From: a virus
Strand: one strand, 5' to 3'
IMG/VR virus record: IMGVR_UViG_3300047356_000211
Coordinates: 1 to 26,977 of that record
Length of the DNA stretch: 26,977 nt
Each line of letters opens with the position of its first letter. Positions within the stretch are counted from its first letter, which is position 1. Below the pieces are notes generated by a model. That model saw only the letters and a program-made list of their open reading frames with translations, was not told the origin of the DNA and searched no databases. Position numbers and translations under genes: made by a program. Shown one piece after another: positions 19,240-26,833 of the stretch.

Positions 19240-19785
19240 TTATTTGTTTGCGACTTTCAATATAGCATCAAAAGTCTTTTTAAACGTTTTAGCGTCTTTC
19301 TGTAAAAGTCTAGAGTATTTATCACGAATAGGGGCCTTAACCTTCATTAAAGTATCATAAACCTTTACCGCATCATCTCTCTTTACTTTCGTCTTTTTAT
19401 TATCGTTGGTGGAGACTTCTCCATCCTTAATATGGTCTCTAAATTGACCAAGTTGGACAACGATATTTTTATCTGCCCATGCCTGAGAACCCATTGCAGT
19501 ATCTTGGAAGGCAGAAATTGCCCTATCAAGTACTTCATCTTCAGTTGCTTCAGAATACTTTCCGCCGGCCATTGTAGAAATTTTCTCTAACTTTTGTTTG
19601 AGTTCTTTCTCCGACTTAGACTGTTTAACGGCACGTGCAATTTTCTTATTACCAGCATCAGACATCATACCAAAGTCACCCGCCTTTTCTAAAACAGCGT
19701 TAGTTTCTTTTGCCTCTTTCTTTGCATATCCCAGTTTCTTTAATTTTTCTTTAAAGAGTTTATATCTGGCGTCTACTCTATCCAT
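19240..19785 (-). CDS. Basic helical protein of the virion block (181 aa)
   Basis: I do not recognise this family. The protein is Lys-rich and almost entirely helical: MDRVDARYKLFKEKLKKLGY at the start, KKIARAVKQSKSEKELKQKLEKI in the middle, and KDAKTFKKTFDAILKVANK at the end. High positive charge and position suggest DNA or scaffold contact inside the capsid. The ATG shares one base with the stop of the preceding gene (TAATG), so translation is coupled. It lacks a CTS-like N-terminus. Confidence 0.6.
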   Translation of the reverse strand: MDRVDARYKLFKEKLKKLGYAKKEAKETNAVLEKAGDFGMMSDAGNKKIARAVKQSKSEKELKQKLEKISTMAGGKYSEATEDEVLDRAISAFQDTAMGSQAWADKNIVVQLGQFRDHIKDGEVSTNDNKKTKVKRDDAVKVYDTLMKVKAPIRDKYSRLLQKDAKTFKKTFDAILKVANK

Positions 19786-20006
19786 TATCCAAACCTTTTG
19801 GCGAATGTTTTAAGGTCGATAGTTTCAAAGTCTCCAAACTCATTCTGAACTCTGAATCCTAACTTATTACTACCATATATTACTGGTTTAGCATTATAAG
19901 TACCGTTCTTGTATTTTAATCCACTAATCTCTGAACCGTATATGCCCAACTTTTTCATTTTTGGTGCCGCTTCTACGATACTTCTATAGGTTTCCATTAA
20001 GTTCAT
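19785..20006 (-). CDS. Small protein with CTS-like N-terminus (73 aa)
   Basis: The N-terminus MNLMETYRSIVEAAPKMKK fits the capsid-targeting pattern, with Ile-Val-Glu/Ala at residues 10-13 matching the (L/I)-x-E cleavage rule. If cut there, a domain of about 60 residues remains, beta-rich (LKYKNGTYNAKPVIYGSNKLGFRV) like a small barrel. The ATG comes one base after the stop of the large gene upstream and one base of its own stop starts the next gene. A related pattern (MDSYRNMWEESLDEA) occurs inside the large upstream gene. Function unknown. Confidence 0.6.
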   Translation of the reverse strand: MNLMETYRSIVEAAPKMKKLGIYGSEISGLKYKNGTYNAKPVIYGSNKLGFRVQNEFGDFETIDLKTFAKRFG

Positions 20007-20007
20007 G

Positions 20008-21345
20008 TTACTTTAACCCCTTGTTTAACATCTTATCGATTTGAGGTGTTGATGTGTCTTTTTCTGTTGGGTCACCATATGATGATTTACCAATGACTAC
20101 TCTTAGAAAGTCATTGACTGCCTTCTTACCACCTTTGAGTCTGACATGTTTACCCATCAATGAACTTTTTAAACCAAATCTTTTTGCCTGTTTTGCAATT
20201 TCCATTGCATGTTTGTTTTGGTCAGCAGGTTTTGGTATTTTGTTTCTTATATCCACAGTGAGGTCTGCAACTGCTTCATCTAGTGATTCTTCCCACATGT
20301 TTCTGTATGAATCCATAACAGATTCATTTTTCTTTTTCTTTGCGATTGCGATTGCTGCCTGTTGTGCAGATGCCATTTCTGTTGTAAGAACTTTTGGTTT
20401 AAATTTCTTTAACACTTCTTTGTGATACTTGGTCATGTCATACTTACCAGCATCAATTGCAAGTTCACCTTGACTCAATCCGTCATCATTGATTTCTAGT
20501 TTGATTAACTGTTGACTTTTAAAGTAGTCTAATGCTTTTTGAGCATCTCTTTTGTTTTTGAATTTGTATTCTGCATACTCTACTTTTTCTTGTATGTTAT
20601 CACCCTGTTTGAGATATTTTTTTGCTTTAACTCTATCGTGATAAGTGAACTTGTAGGTTTTACCATTCTTATCGTCTTTAACTTGATAATCCTTTGCAGA
20701 CATCTTAGTGACTTTACCCATGTACTTAGCACCGTCAGCACGATAATAATCAATCTCTGTTCCTACTTTGATTGAGTTCTTTGTTTCAGTACCCATACCA
20801 TGTTTTGCAAGAACTCTATAGTTCTCTGATACAGTTTCTTCTTTGATTTTACCTTTGACTATGTCTTCAAGGTCACGAGATAACCAATCAAAAAACTCAT
20901 CGGGGTCATCACTATGAATTTCATTGTTGTTCAATGCCCATTGAGTTAGGTCATCTTCCGCTTTCTTACCAGCAGAAGACATGAATGATAAATCACCAGT
21001 TTTGTATGCTTTTGTAAGTTCTCTTTTATGTTTTCTGAAGAGGTCTTTCATCTTTGCTTCTGATACAACTTCTTCGTTTGCGTATCTTAATGCACTCTGA
21101 ACTTCTTTTGATTTAAGTATTTTATCACCAAAAAAGTTTTTAATTTCTTTAGCAGCGATATCCATAGCACCACTCATGTCGAGTGCAACTTCTACTGCTC
21201 TTTTGACTTTGGAGTCTGATACTTTATTCTTTTTGAAATAAGAAGCGACTTCTTGACCAGTAAGTTTCTGTTTACCGTATGGCCCAAGTGGATTTACTTT
21301 ACCATCTTTGTCTAGAACTTTTTTTGCTTCGTGAAATATGTTCAT
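20008..21345 (-). CDS. Large virion-block protein with repeated CTS-like peptides (445 aa)
   Basis: The protein starts MNIFHEAKKVLDKDG, a start I remember from cyanophage virion-associated proteins. It then has a helical region (to about 160), a small beta domain (about 180-250; GTEIDYYRADGAKYMGKVTK), a region with VEYAEYKFKNKRDAQKALDYF, a motif ASAQQAAIAIAKKKKNE also common in cyanophages, and an internal VMDSYRNMWEESLDEAVADL that resembles a second targeting peptide with Leu-Asp-Glu/Ala. The C-terminus is basic. The internal site could let a prohead protease split the product. The ATG has GGAG upstream (TTTGGAGTATAAGT). Probably a capsid-internal polyprotein-like product; inference. Confidence 0.6.
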   Translation of the reverse strand: MNIFHEAKKVLDKDGKVNPLGPYGKQKLTGQEVASYFKKNKVSDSKVKRAVEVALDMSGAMDIAAKEIKNFFGDKILKSKEVQSALRYANEEVVSEAKMKDLFRKHKRELTKAYKTGDLSFMSSAGKKAEDDLTQWALNNNEIHSDDPDEFFDWLSRDLEDIVKGKIKEETVSENYRVLAKHGMGTETKNSIKVGTEIDYYRADGAKYMGKVTKMSAKDYQVKDDKNGKTYKFTYHDRVKAKKYLKQGDNIQEKVEYAEYKFKNKRDAQKALDYFKSQQLIKLEINDDGLSQGELAIDAGKYDMTKYHKEVLKKFKPKVLTTEMASAQQAAIAIAKKKKNESVMDSYRNMWEESLDEAVADLTVDIRNKIPKPADQNKHAMEIAKQAKRFGLKSSLMGKHVRLKGGKKAVNDFLRVVIGKSSYGDPTEKDTSTPQIDKMLNKGLK

Positions 21346-21347
21346 AC

Positions 21348-22295
21348 TTATACTCCAAATATTGCGTATGCGAGATTGTCATCATGTTTAATGATGATTG
21401 ATGCAACGTCTTCTCTAAACATTGTGTCACCGTTATAAGCAGCAACAATTTCTTTATTGAACTTTGGTGTCATATGTGGAATGCCATCATCGTTAACAAG
21501 AGTAACGTTATCCATTGCTTTCATCAACATCTTACCATACTTTTGAGAATCTTTAAACTCTGATTCTCTTTTCATCAATTTTTTGAGGTCTTGTTTGATT
21601 TTATTGAGTGATGCAGACTTGTACTTGTACTCTACAAAGTCTTCCATTCCTTGACTGTTGTCTTCTTTAACTTTTTTTTTCTTGTCGTAAGAGCAGTCAC
21701 CCAATTTTAAGAACTTTTTTACAGGTTTTGCTTTTCCTTCTTCGACTTCTTCTTCCTTTATCAATCCGTTCTTGTGTTTCTTTGCAAGTTTGGTAACAAG
21801 TTTCAACATACTTTTATAGTCGTTTGCAGTATCACCCTCGATATAATCACCATCTTCATCTTCTACTGATACTTCATATGGCATTTTACCATCATTATCT
21901 TGTGAACCAACAAAGATATTGTATTTGCCTAGACCACCAAAATCTATTGCACCTGTATTATAATCAGAATCACTCATTCTGAAATCGACATTTTTACCAA
22001 CTGCTCGAGAAACTACTTTCTGAACATCTTTCATTTCTTTATCTTTCAGAATGATTTTAGCCTTTTCAGATAAATTTGCTTCTTTGACTTCTTCTTCCTT
22101 CTCACCCTTGTAGTTTTTATCTACATAGTCAAAGAACTTCTTTTTCTCTTCGTCTGATTTGAAATCAGCAGGTGTATTTACACCAAACTTTTTAAGTGCT
22201 GCTTTGAAGAACACTTCATATTCGCCTTCCATGGCGAGTACTGCTTCCATTGTGTTGATTAGGTCTTCTGATAAACCCATAGATGTGAATTTCAT
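21348..22295 (-). CDS. Virion-block hypothetical protein (315 aa)
   Basis: Begins MKFTSMGLSEDLINTMEAVL, a start I recall from conserved T4-like aquatic phage proteins near the capsid genes. The sequence alternates helical parts (residues 1-60, 100-130) with a beta-rich part (DFGGLGKYNIFVGSQD..., about 130-170) and a Lys-rich stretch (KAKPVKKFLKLGDCSYDKKK). Glu-rich linkers (EKEEEVKEANLSEKAK; EEEVEEGKAK) separate them, one with Leu-Ser-Glu that could be a protease site. The C-terminus (FREDVASIIIKHDDNLAYAI) is compact. Start overlaps the upstream stop as TAATG, with GGAG upstream. No function assigned. Confidence 0.6.
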   Translation of the reverse strand: MKFTSMGLSEDLINTMEAVLAMEGEYEVFFKAALKKFGVNTPADFKSDEEKKKFFDYVDKNYKGEKEEEVKEANLSEKAKIILKDKEMKDVQKVVSRAVGKNVDFRMSDSDYNTGAIDFGGLGKYNIFVGSQDNDGKMPYEVSVEDEDGDYIEGDTANDYKSMLKLVTKLAKKHKNGLIKEEEVEEGKAKPVKKFLKLGDCSYDKKKKVKEDNSQGMEDFVEYKYKSASLNKIKQDLKKLMKRESEFKDSQKYGKMLMKAMDNVTLVNDDGIPHMTPKFNKEIVAAYNGDTMFREDVASIIIKHDDNLAYAIFGV

Positions 22296-22873
22296 TATTG
22301 TTTTAATTCTCCATTTTCGAAGTAGTCGAACATTTTCTCTTTACCTTCTTCATCCAAACGTAAAGATTTTGCCAATCTACCTAACATATTTCTTTCTACG
22401 AGTTTTTCTACAGTTTTTTCTACTGAAAGATTCTCTTCTTGTACTGTTTCTTTGATACCTGCATCTTTAAACATTTTCATTAGTTTACTATTGGTAGGTA
22501 GTGTAATCTTTTTCTCTTTACCTAATTGAGAAACTAACTTTTCAAATCCTTTTGGATTTTGTTTCTGCATTTGTTGTACAACTTTAACACCAGTCATACT
22601 TAGCATCTTTGCAACACCGTATTGTGAATCCTTATCTCCTTTAAGATTGAACAATTGGTCAATCATTGCACCAGCGGATGCTTCTAGGAGAATTTCTTCT
22701 TCAATTGTTTCGGTGGTCTCATCCTCTTGGAAAAACTTTTTAAGTTCTTCCTCAATCTCGTTATTGATTACTGTATCATTATCAAGAACTTCTTCCACTA
22801 CTACAGCAGGTTCTCGACCAAAGTTACGGACTTCGTCTAGTTTGTCTTTCCAGTTGTCTTTGTTATAACTCAT
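22295..22873 (-). CDS. Acidic virion-block protein with LLE/A site (192 aa)
   Basis: The first half is strongly acidic (EEVLDNDTVINNEIEEELKKFFQEDETTETIEEE) and ends in ILLEASAGAM, where Leu-Leu-Glu/Ala is a good match to the T4 prohead protease rule. The second half is basic and helical (QQMQKQNPKGFEKLVSQLGK). An acidic, cleavable front half with a basic back half recalls scaffold or core proteins trimmed during head maturation. The ATG lies 8 bases after a perfect TATAAATA late box and has no Shine-Dalgarno. Function is inference. Confidence 0.6.
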   Translation of the reverse strand: MSYNKDNWKDKLDEVRNFGREPAVVVEEVLDNDTVINNEIEEELKKFFQEDETTETIEEEILLEASAGAMIDQLFNLKGDKDSQYGVAKMLSMTGVKVVQQMQKQNPKGFEKLVSQLGKEKKITLPTNSKLMKMFKDAGIKETVQEENLSVEKTVEKLVERNMLGRLAKSLRLDEEGKEKMFDYFENGELKQ

Positions 22874-22881
22874 AGTACTAT

Positions 22882-22889
22882 TATTTATA
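22882..22889 (-). promoter_or_regulatory. T4-type late promoter (TATAAATA)
   Basis: Perfect TATAAATA on the minus strand. It incorporates the stop codon of the cupin-like gene (ATA TAA ATA) and lies 8 bases before the ATG at 22873, so the leader would be only about 2-3 bases. Confidence 0.7.
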
Positions 22890-23175
22890 TATTCTCTATC
22901 CTTACCACCAAGTCGCCATGACCCTTAATTAATCGGTGGTATGTCTCTTTGAGAATAAAGTATTCGCCTCCAGTAGCAAGTGTTTCAGGTAGTTTATCAT
23001 CTAATTGTAACTTCCAATCCATACCTGAAAGGATTCGAAGTGTTCTATTTGTTTTATCTCTATGCCAAATGAGGTCATTTTCATCGACTGTTTCTGAGAA
23101 TGTCCTTATTATATATGGTAACCCAGTACCATGTTGTTCGTAAAGTGTTTCTGTATATGGGTTGTCACTGGTCAT
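22885..23175 (-). CDS. Cupin-like small protein (96 aa)
   Basis: The core pattern LIWHRDKTNRTLRILSGMDWKLQLDDKLPETL followed by GGEYFILKETYHRLIKGHGDLVVRI is a compact beta-barrel: a lead His-Arg-Asp turn, alternating strands and a second His in YHRLIKG, like a single cupin domain. From memory, close matches occur in many T4-like aquatic phages beside capsid genes. Metal binding via the two His positions is possible but incomplete for a classic cupin. AGGA lies upstream. Its stop codon forms part of the TATAAATA box for the next gene. Confidence 0.65.
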   Translation of the reverse strand: MTSDNPYTETLYEQHGTGLPYIIRTFSETVDENDLIWHRDKTNRTLRILSGMDWKLQLDDKLPETLATGGEYFILKETYHRLIKGHGDLVVRIENI

Positions 23176-23184
23176 AATGTATTC

Positions 23185-23721
23185 CTACCAGTAAAAACTA
23201 CCTCCATCGGATAGTCCTAACTGTTTTGCATAATATGGTAATCTACATGCCCAATAAGCAGCAGAAGTTTTATCTTTTTGTTGTGAACACTTGTGTCTAG
23301 CAGCGAATGATTTACGTGCTTTTTCGTTACCAAGTTTCACCTTTAAACCTGTAGTGTCACCCCATGTTACTTTCTTAATTTTGTCTCCGTCTTTAACATA
23401 GACATAGTATTTTTTTGGGCCACCTGCTTTTGGTTTATTTAATTCGGGTTGTTTCTTTTCTTCCGCCTCTACTATCATCGGACAATCGAGGGGTACTAGA
23501 TTACCCTCATATACTTCAAAATCTCCAATATCTGTCTCTAGTATATGTTTATCGACTTCTGTGAGTCTATATCGTCCTTCACTGACTAACTTTCGTGCTT
23601 CTTTGATGGTCTCAAAGAACATTAAGGAACCCAACCTGAATGGGTTGTCGAGGATGTTGGTATTAGTCTCTTGTAGTGTATCGAGTGTCTCGATAAGAGC
23701 TTGGTCTTTAAAGGTCTTCAT
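23185..23721 (-). CDS. Two-domain virion-block protein, CTS-like start and DUF5872-like C-terminus (178 aa)
   Basis: The start MKTFKDQALIETLDTLQE is CTS-like (Leu-Ile-Glu at 9-11). The N-terminal domain carries GRYRLTEVDKHILETDIGDFEVYEGNLVPLD, which I recall from cyanophage proteins. It ends in CPMIVEAEEKK, an Ile-Val-Glu/Ala site, and after a linker comes KKYYVYVKDGDKIKKVTWG...RKSFAARHKC...YWACRLPYYAKQLGL, the DUF5872-type domain (name from memory) with two conserved Cys. A protease cut at the linker would separate the two domains. Its ATG shares a base with the upstream stop. Function unknown. Confidence 0.65.
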   Translation of the reverse strand: MKTFKDQALIETLDTLQETNTNILDNPFRLGSLMFFETIKEARKLVSEGRYRLTEVDKHILETDIGDFEVYEGNLVPLDCPMIVEAEEKKQPELNKPKAGGPKKYYVYVKDGDKIKKVTWGDTTGLKVKLGNEKARKSFAARHKCSQQKDKTSAAYWACRLPYYAKQLGLSDGGSFYW

Positions 23722-24038
23722 TATGATTCGGTTTCTTCACCTATAGGGACACAGTTTGGTACTTGTTTGCCATTTTTCATCTTGTAACCTTTCTGAACAT
23801 AACCATCCCAACATGCTTCTTCTAGTTTCTCTTCCTTCTGATAAGGATATCCCTTTAATGGATTTTGGAACACTTGACTGAAGTGTTTCTTTGTCTTTTC
23901 TGTTTGTTCTTCATTGACGAGTGCAATCTGTGACAAGTATTCTTCTACAGTTTGCCCAGGCGTGTCTTCTTGGTATGCTTTACGGATTTCGTCTGTTCCT
24001 ATTTCGTGAACACCATTATCATGTTTATTTCCTGTCAT
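23721..24038 (-). CDS. Small virion-block protein with KNGKxVPNCVP tail (105 aa)
   Basis: The C-terminal motif ACWDGYVQKGYKMKNGKQVPNCVP matches a short module (CW.GY...G.K.KNGK.VPNCVP) repeated at the end of many T4-like aquatic phage proteins, from memory, with two conserved Cys. Directly before it is KLEEA, where Leu-Glu-Glu/Ala fits the protease rule. The N-terminal 60 residues are acidic and helical. The start at 24038 has GGAGAG upstream. The module's role is unknown; with DUF5872-like it recurs in the same neighbourhood, so both may be structural add-ons. Confidence 0.6.
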   Translation of the reverse strand: MTGNKHDNGVHEIGTDEIRKAYQEDTPGQTVEEYLSQIALVNEEQTEKTKKHFSQVFQNPLKGYPYQKEEKLEEACWDGYVQKGYKMKNGKQVPNCVPIGEETES

Positions 24039-24102
24039 GTCTACTCTCCAATTCCATGTATAAAATACATATAGTTATTAATACTACAAACCAAAATGTC
24101 AC

Positions 24103-25224
24103 TTAACCACCTGCTTTCTTAGCAAGGTCTTTATCAGCACCACCCCAAGTTCCTTTACCTTTTGTGATAAAAGAATTAACACGAGCATGTCCCCACTGTT
24201 CTGGCGTTGTGCCTGGTCTGTGACCAGTTTTCCAAGCGGCGACTCCTCTGTTATAAACTTGTTGTAGAATACCCTTAGCGATTCCTGACTTGTCTGCTTT
24301 CTTTGCAAGGGATTTACCAGCATCTTCACCAAACATCTTTTGGAATTTCTTGGTGTGTTTTGATGGTTTTGTTTCTGCACTTGAATCGCCTGGCGCTGGG
24401 CCATCTTTCTTCTGTGCAAAATGAGCGGCACGTTTTTGTTTGGTGGATTTGGACATCTCATCACCATCAGCATCCTTTGCATAATACTTAGATGGTTGTG
24501 TACCTTTACGGTCTTTGATATCTTTGTCCTGTTTAACTTCCTGTACATCACCAAACTTAAGAAATAATCTATTTTTCTGTTGTTTCTTATCAGTCACTTT
24601 ATGATTTACAAATGCCCCTACGGTATTAATCATACCAAGACCTTTTTCGGGGTTCCTTTTGTATTCTGTCTCTAGTTTATCTTTAAGTTTTTTGAAGATG
24701 ACGTTAATAATATCACCAATATCTGAGACATATTTACCTTCTTCTACAGAGTCTTCTTCTCTAAGTCTTGGTTCTTTTCTGTTATAATTTTGAGAAACGA
24801 TACTAAGATTAGACTTATCGTTGTTCATAGGATTATTGTCCTTATGGTGAACGTCCTTTCCTTTTATATCTTTTCTGTCCTTTAGACTTCTTCGTGCTTC
24901 ATTTCTTTTTGCACGTCTTTTAATTTGGTCGGGTTTTGAGTGATAATTTGCATACTCTTTTTTGTAATCCCGCTCTTCGTTCGCCTTTCTATCAGCGTCT
25001 CGTTTTGCCTTGATTTGGTCATCTTTTACTTCTTTCTCATCTTGACCTTTCTGTCTCTCACTCTCTCTTTCGTGTCTATCAGTAAGTGCTTCTAATTCGG
25101 TCTCGTGTTTTGTTTTAAGACGTTCCAATTCTTCTGCTTGTTTTGCTTTTAGTTCCGCTGCTGCGACTGCATCCTCTTTTAAGGATGTAAATTGATGAAG
25201 TAATGTTTCTAATCTTTTAGTCAT
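24103..25224 (-). CDS. Coiled coil + HNH-like + DUF5824-like protein (373 aa)
   Basis: Residues 1-90 form a long charged coiled coil (Glu/Lys/Arg-rich). About residues 100-150 carry RRAKRNEARRSLKDRKDIKG then DVHHKDNNPMNNDKSNLSIVS, an HNH-type signature in which HH..N.....N fits the first strand, helix and second Asn of HNH nucleases. The last 60 residues (SGIAKGILQQVYNRGVAAWKTGHRPGTTPEQW...ARVNSFITKGKGTWGGADKDLAKK) match the DUF5824 module, named from memory. In virion-type blocks of aquatic phages this HNH-like module is frequent and may be a packaged nuclease rather than a homing enzyme. The ATG is 5 bases after a TATAAATA box, with no Shine-Dalgarno. Confidence 0.7.
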   Translation of the reverse strand: MTKRLETLLHQFTSLKEDAVAAAELKAKQAEELERLKTKHETELEALTDRHERESERQKGQDEKEVKDDQIKAKRDADRKANEERDYKKEYANYHSKPDQIKRRAKRNEARRSLKDRKDIKGKDVHHKDNNPMNNDKSNLSIVSQNYNRKEPRLREEDSVEEGKYVSDIGDIINVIFKKLKDKLETEYKRNPEKGLGMINTVGAFVNHKVTDKKQQKNRLFLKFGDVQEVKQDKDIKDRKGTQPSKYYAKDADGDEMSKSTKQKRAAHFAQKKDGPAPGDSSAETKPSKHTKKFQKMFGEDAGKSLAKKADKSGIAKGILQQVYNRGVAAWKTGHRPGTTPEQWGHARVNSFITKGKGTWGGADKDLAKKAGG

Positions 25225-25229
25225 AATAC

Positions 25230-25237
25230 TATTTATA
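25230..25237 (-). promoter_or_regulatory. T4-type late promoter (TATAAATA)
   Basis: Perfect TATAAATA on the minus strand, built on the stop codon of the nucleotidyltransferase-kinase gene (ATA TAA ATA). The ATG at 25224 is 5 bases downstream, so transcription should start at the start codon. Confidence 0.7.
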
Positions 25238-26651
25238 TCTTTCCAATAACTGTCTTCTTACCAGTCTTTCTACTTTTGAATGTTTTTAAATTTGACCCAA
25301 ACGGACTTGATTTATCTGTTGGTGGTTTTTTCACCCTATCTTTACTTTTCATAGATGAATACCCAGTAGTATCCTTCTTCAGCAGTTCGTAAGATTTCCA
25401 ATTAAGTGCAATTTTATTTTTAGGGAATGAAGTAGTCCAACTCATTAGTTTACTAAAGAGACTATTAGACTTTCTCTGTAGTGCGTTTAAATCATCATCG
25501 TTGGAAATTTCTACGTAGTCTCTACCGAATATCTTTTTAAGGTCTCTTGCATTTTTCTGCGCCTTATCCCAGTCTTGTTTTACAATTTCTTGCGGCAACT
25601 TTCTAGGTCTCATATCATTTCGTTTTTGAGCATTGTCTAATGATGCATTAACAAATATCATTTTCGATTCATATCCAATCGAGTCTAACATCTTCTTGTA
25701 TGAATTAACCTTGGATAGGTTTGCACTAGTAGTGTCAAATATCAACCCTAGTCTACCTTCTATATATGCATCCATATTCCTTCCAGTAATCCTTTTCGCC
25801 TTTGCACGAATGGGGTCTATTTTATCAAAGTCTGCACCTCTAAGGTCTAGAGATAATCCTGCTTTCTTTAATCCATTCTCAAATGCTTTATCAGTGTTGA
25901 CTAACTTTAAACCAAGTGCTTTTAATGAAAGTGCATCAACTACTGTTGACTTACCACTGCCTGGCCCACCTGAAAAGAAAACTGCTTTGAATACGCCTGG
26001 GTCATATACACCCTCTGTAATTAAGTCTTCCATCATGTAGTGTGGTAGTGTACCTTCTGCAATACCCATTCCTTTACGAATGTCTTTGTACAATTTGTCT
26101 GCAAGTCGTTTGCCTTTTGTGGGGACACCTTCCTTAAATGATTCAAAGTCTCCCTTCTCTGCAAATGCTCTCATTTTACTTGCACTCATTCCACTTACGT
26201 CATCTGAATCGGGGTCTCTTTCTCCAGCAGATACAATCTGTATTTCATCAAACTTGTAGAAACCGTGTCTTCCCTTTACACTATTATACTTATTGATAAT
26301 AGTCTCAAACTCTCTAACTCTATCTGACCCCACTATCATCCGAATTTTTCGGTAGTTCTTATCATATAGGTATGTTAGGATTTGGAAAATCTGTTTGACA
26401 TCAGCGTCAATTACATTCACGTCTTTACCGAAGAATGCTTTTAGATACTTAACTTTATCTTTGTGTGACAGCGGATTCTTTACTTTGTCATTTGAGTGTG
26501 ATGAGAATAAAAGTACATCACCAAATGATTTTTGACTTGCGAGTTTCTTTACTAGTTTCTCGTGACCAGTTGTTGGTGGATTGAATCTACCGAAGGTGAA
26601 TACTGCACCTTTATCTTTTGCTTCTGTTAGAAATTTTCCGAATTTTTTCAC
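25233..26651 (-). CDS. CTS-like peptide + nucleotidyltransferase + P-loop kinase fusion (472 aa)
   Basis: Residues 1-12 (MKKFGKFLTEAK) are CTS-like with Leu-Thr-Glu/Ala at 8-11. Next is a cytidylyltransferase-like Rossmann domain: FGRFNPPTTGHEKLVKKL (T-x-G-H), IVGSDRVREFE, and SGMSASKMR as the ISSTxxR-like motif (about 15-190). After DLITEGVYDPG, an Ile-Thr-Glu/Gly site, comes a P-loop kinase domain (about 220-390) with FFSGGPGSGKST, NTDKAF and RPRKLP, like zeta-toxin or polynucleotide kinase-type folds. The C-terminus is basic. The GTG start overlaps the upstream TGA as GTGA. Similar fusions are known in cyanophages from memory; the reaction is not. Confidence 0.75.
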   Translation of the reverse strand: MKKFGKFLTEAKDKGAVFTFGRFNPPTTGHEKLVKKLASQKSFGDVLLFSSHSNDKVKNPLSHKDKVKYLKAFFGKDVNVIDADVKQIFQILTYLYDKNYRKIRMIVGSDRVREFETIINKYNSVKGRHGFYKFDEIQIVSAGERDPDSDDVSGMSASKMRAFAEKGDFESFKEGVPTKGKRLADKLYKDIRKGMGIAEGTLPHYMMEDLITEGVYDPGVFKAVFFSGGPGSGKSTVVDALSLKALGLKLVNTDKAFENGLKKAGLSLDLRGADFDKIDPIRAKAKRITGRNMDAYIEGRLGLIFDTTSANLSKVNSYKKMLDSIGYESKMIFVNASLDNAQKRNDMRPRKLPQEIVKQDWDKAQKNARDLKKIFGRDYVEISNDDDLNALQRKSNSLFSKLMSWTTSFPKNKIALNWKSYELLKKDTTGYSSMKSKDRVKKPPTDKSSPFGSNLKTFKSRKTGKKTVIGKI

Positions 26652-26833
26652 GACATCTTCTCTCTTTCTTTATCTACTAAGTCATTCATGATTTCCATAT
26701 TTTGGTCACCAGTTTTACTACCGTCATACTCATATGCTTTTTCGGGGTCACCTACAACCCAATCATCGTCTTTGAATTCTATATCAGTTTGAGCTGGATA
26801 CTTAGGTAATGCAAACTCTCTGAATGATTTCAT
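26648..26833 (-). CDS. Small acidic protein with CTS-like N-terminus (61 aa)
   Basis: MKSFREFALPKYPAQTD opens the protein: the first eight residues fit the targeting pattern, but no (L/I)-x-E follows soon after. The rest is acidic and probably largely unstructured (IEFKDDDWVVGDPEKAYEYD). The ATG at 26833 shares one base with the stop of the upstream gene; a GTG 12 bases earlier is in frame but would overlap it further. It leads directly into the nucleotidyltransferase-kinase by GTGA overlap. Function unknown. Confidence 0.6.
   Translation of the reverse strand: MKSFREFALPKYPAQTDIEFKDDDWVVGDPEKAYEYDGSKTGDQNMEIMNDLVDKEREKMS

Noticed and set aside
24099-24554. Second long minus-strand frame overlapping the HNH/DUF5824-like gene
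   Set aside because: Same strand, other frame; composition is a shadow of the Lys-rich gene and there is no recognisable domain.
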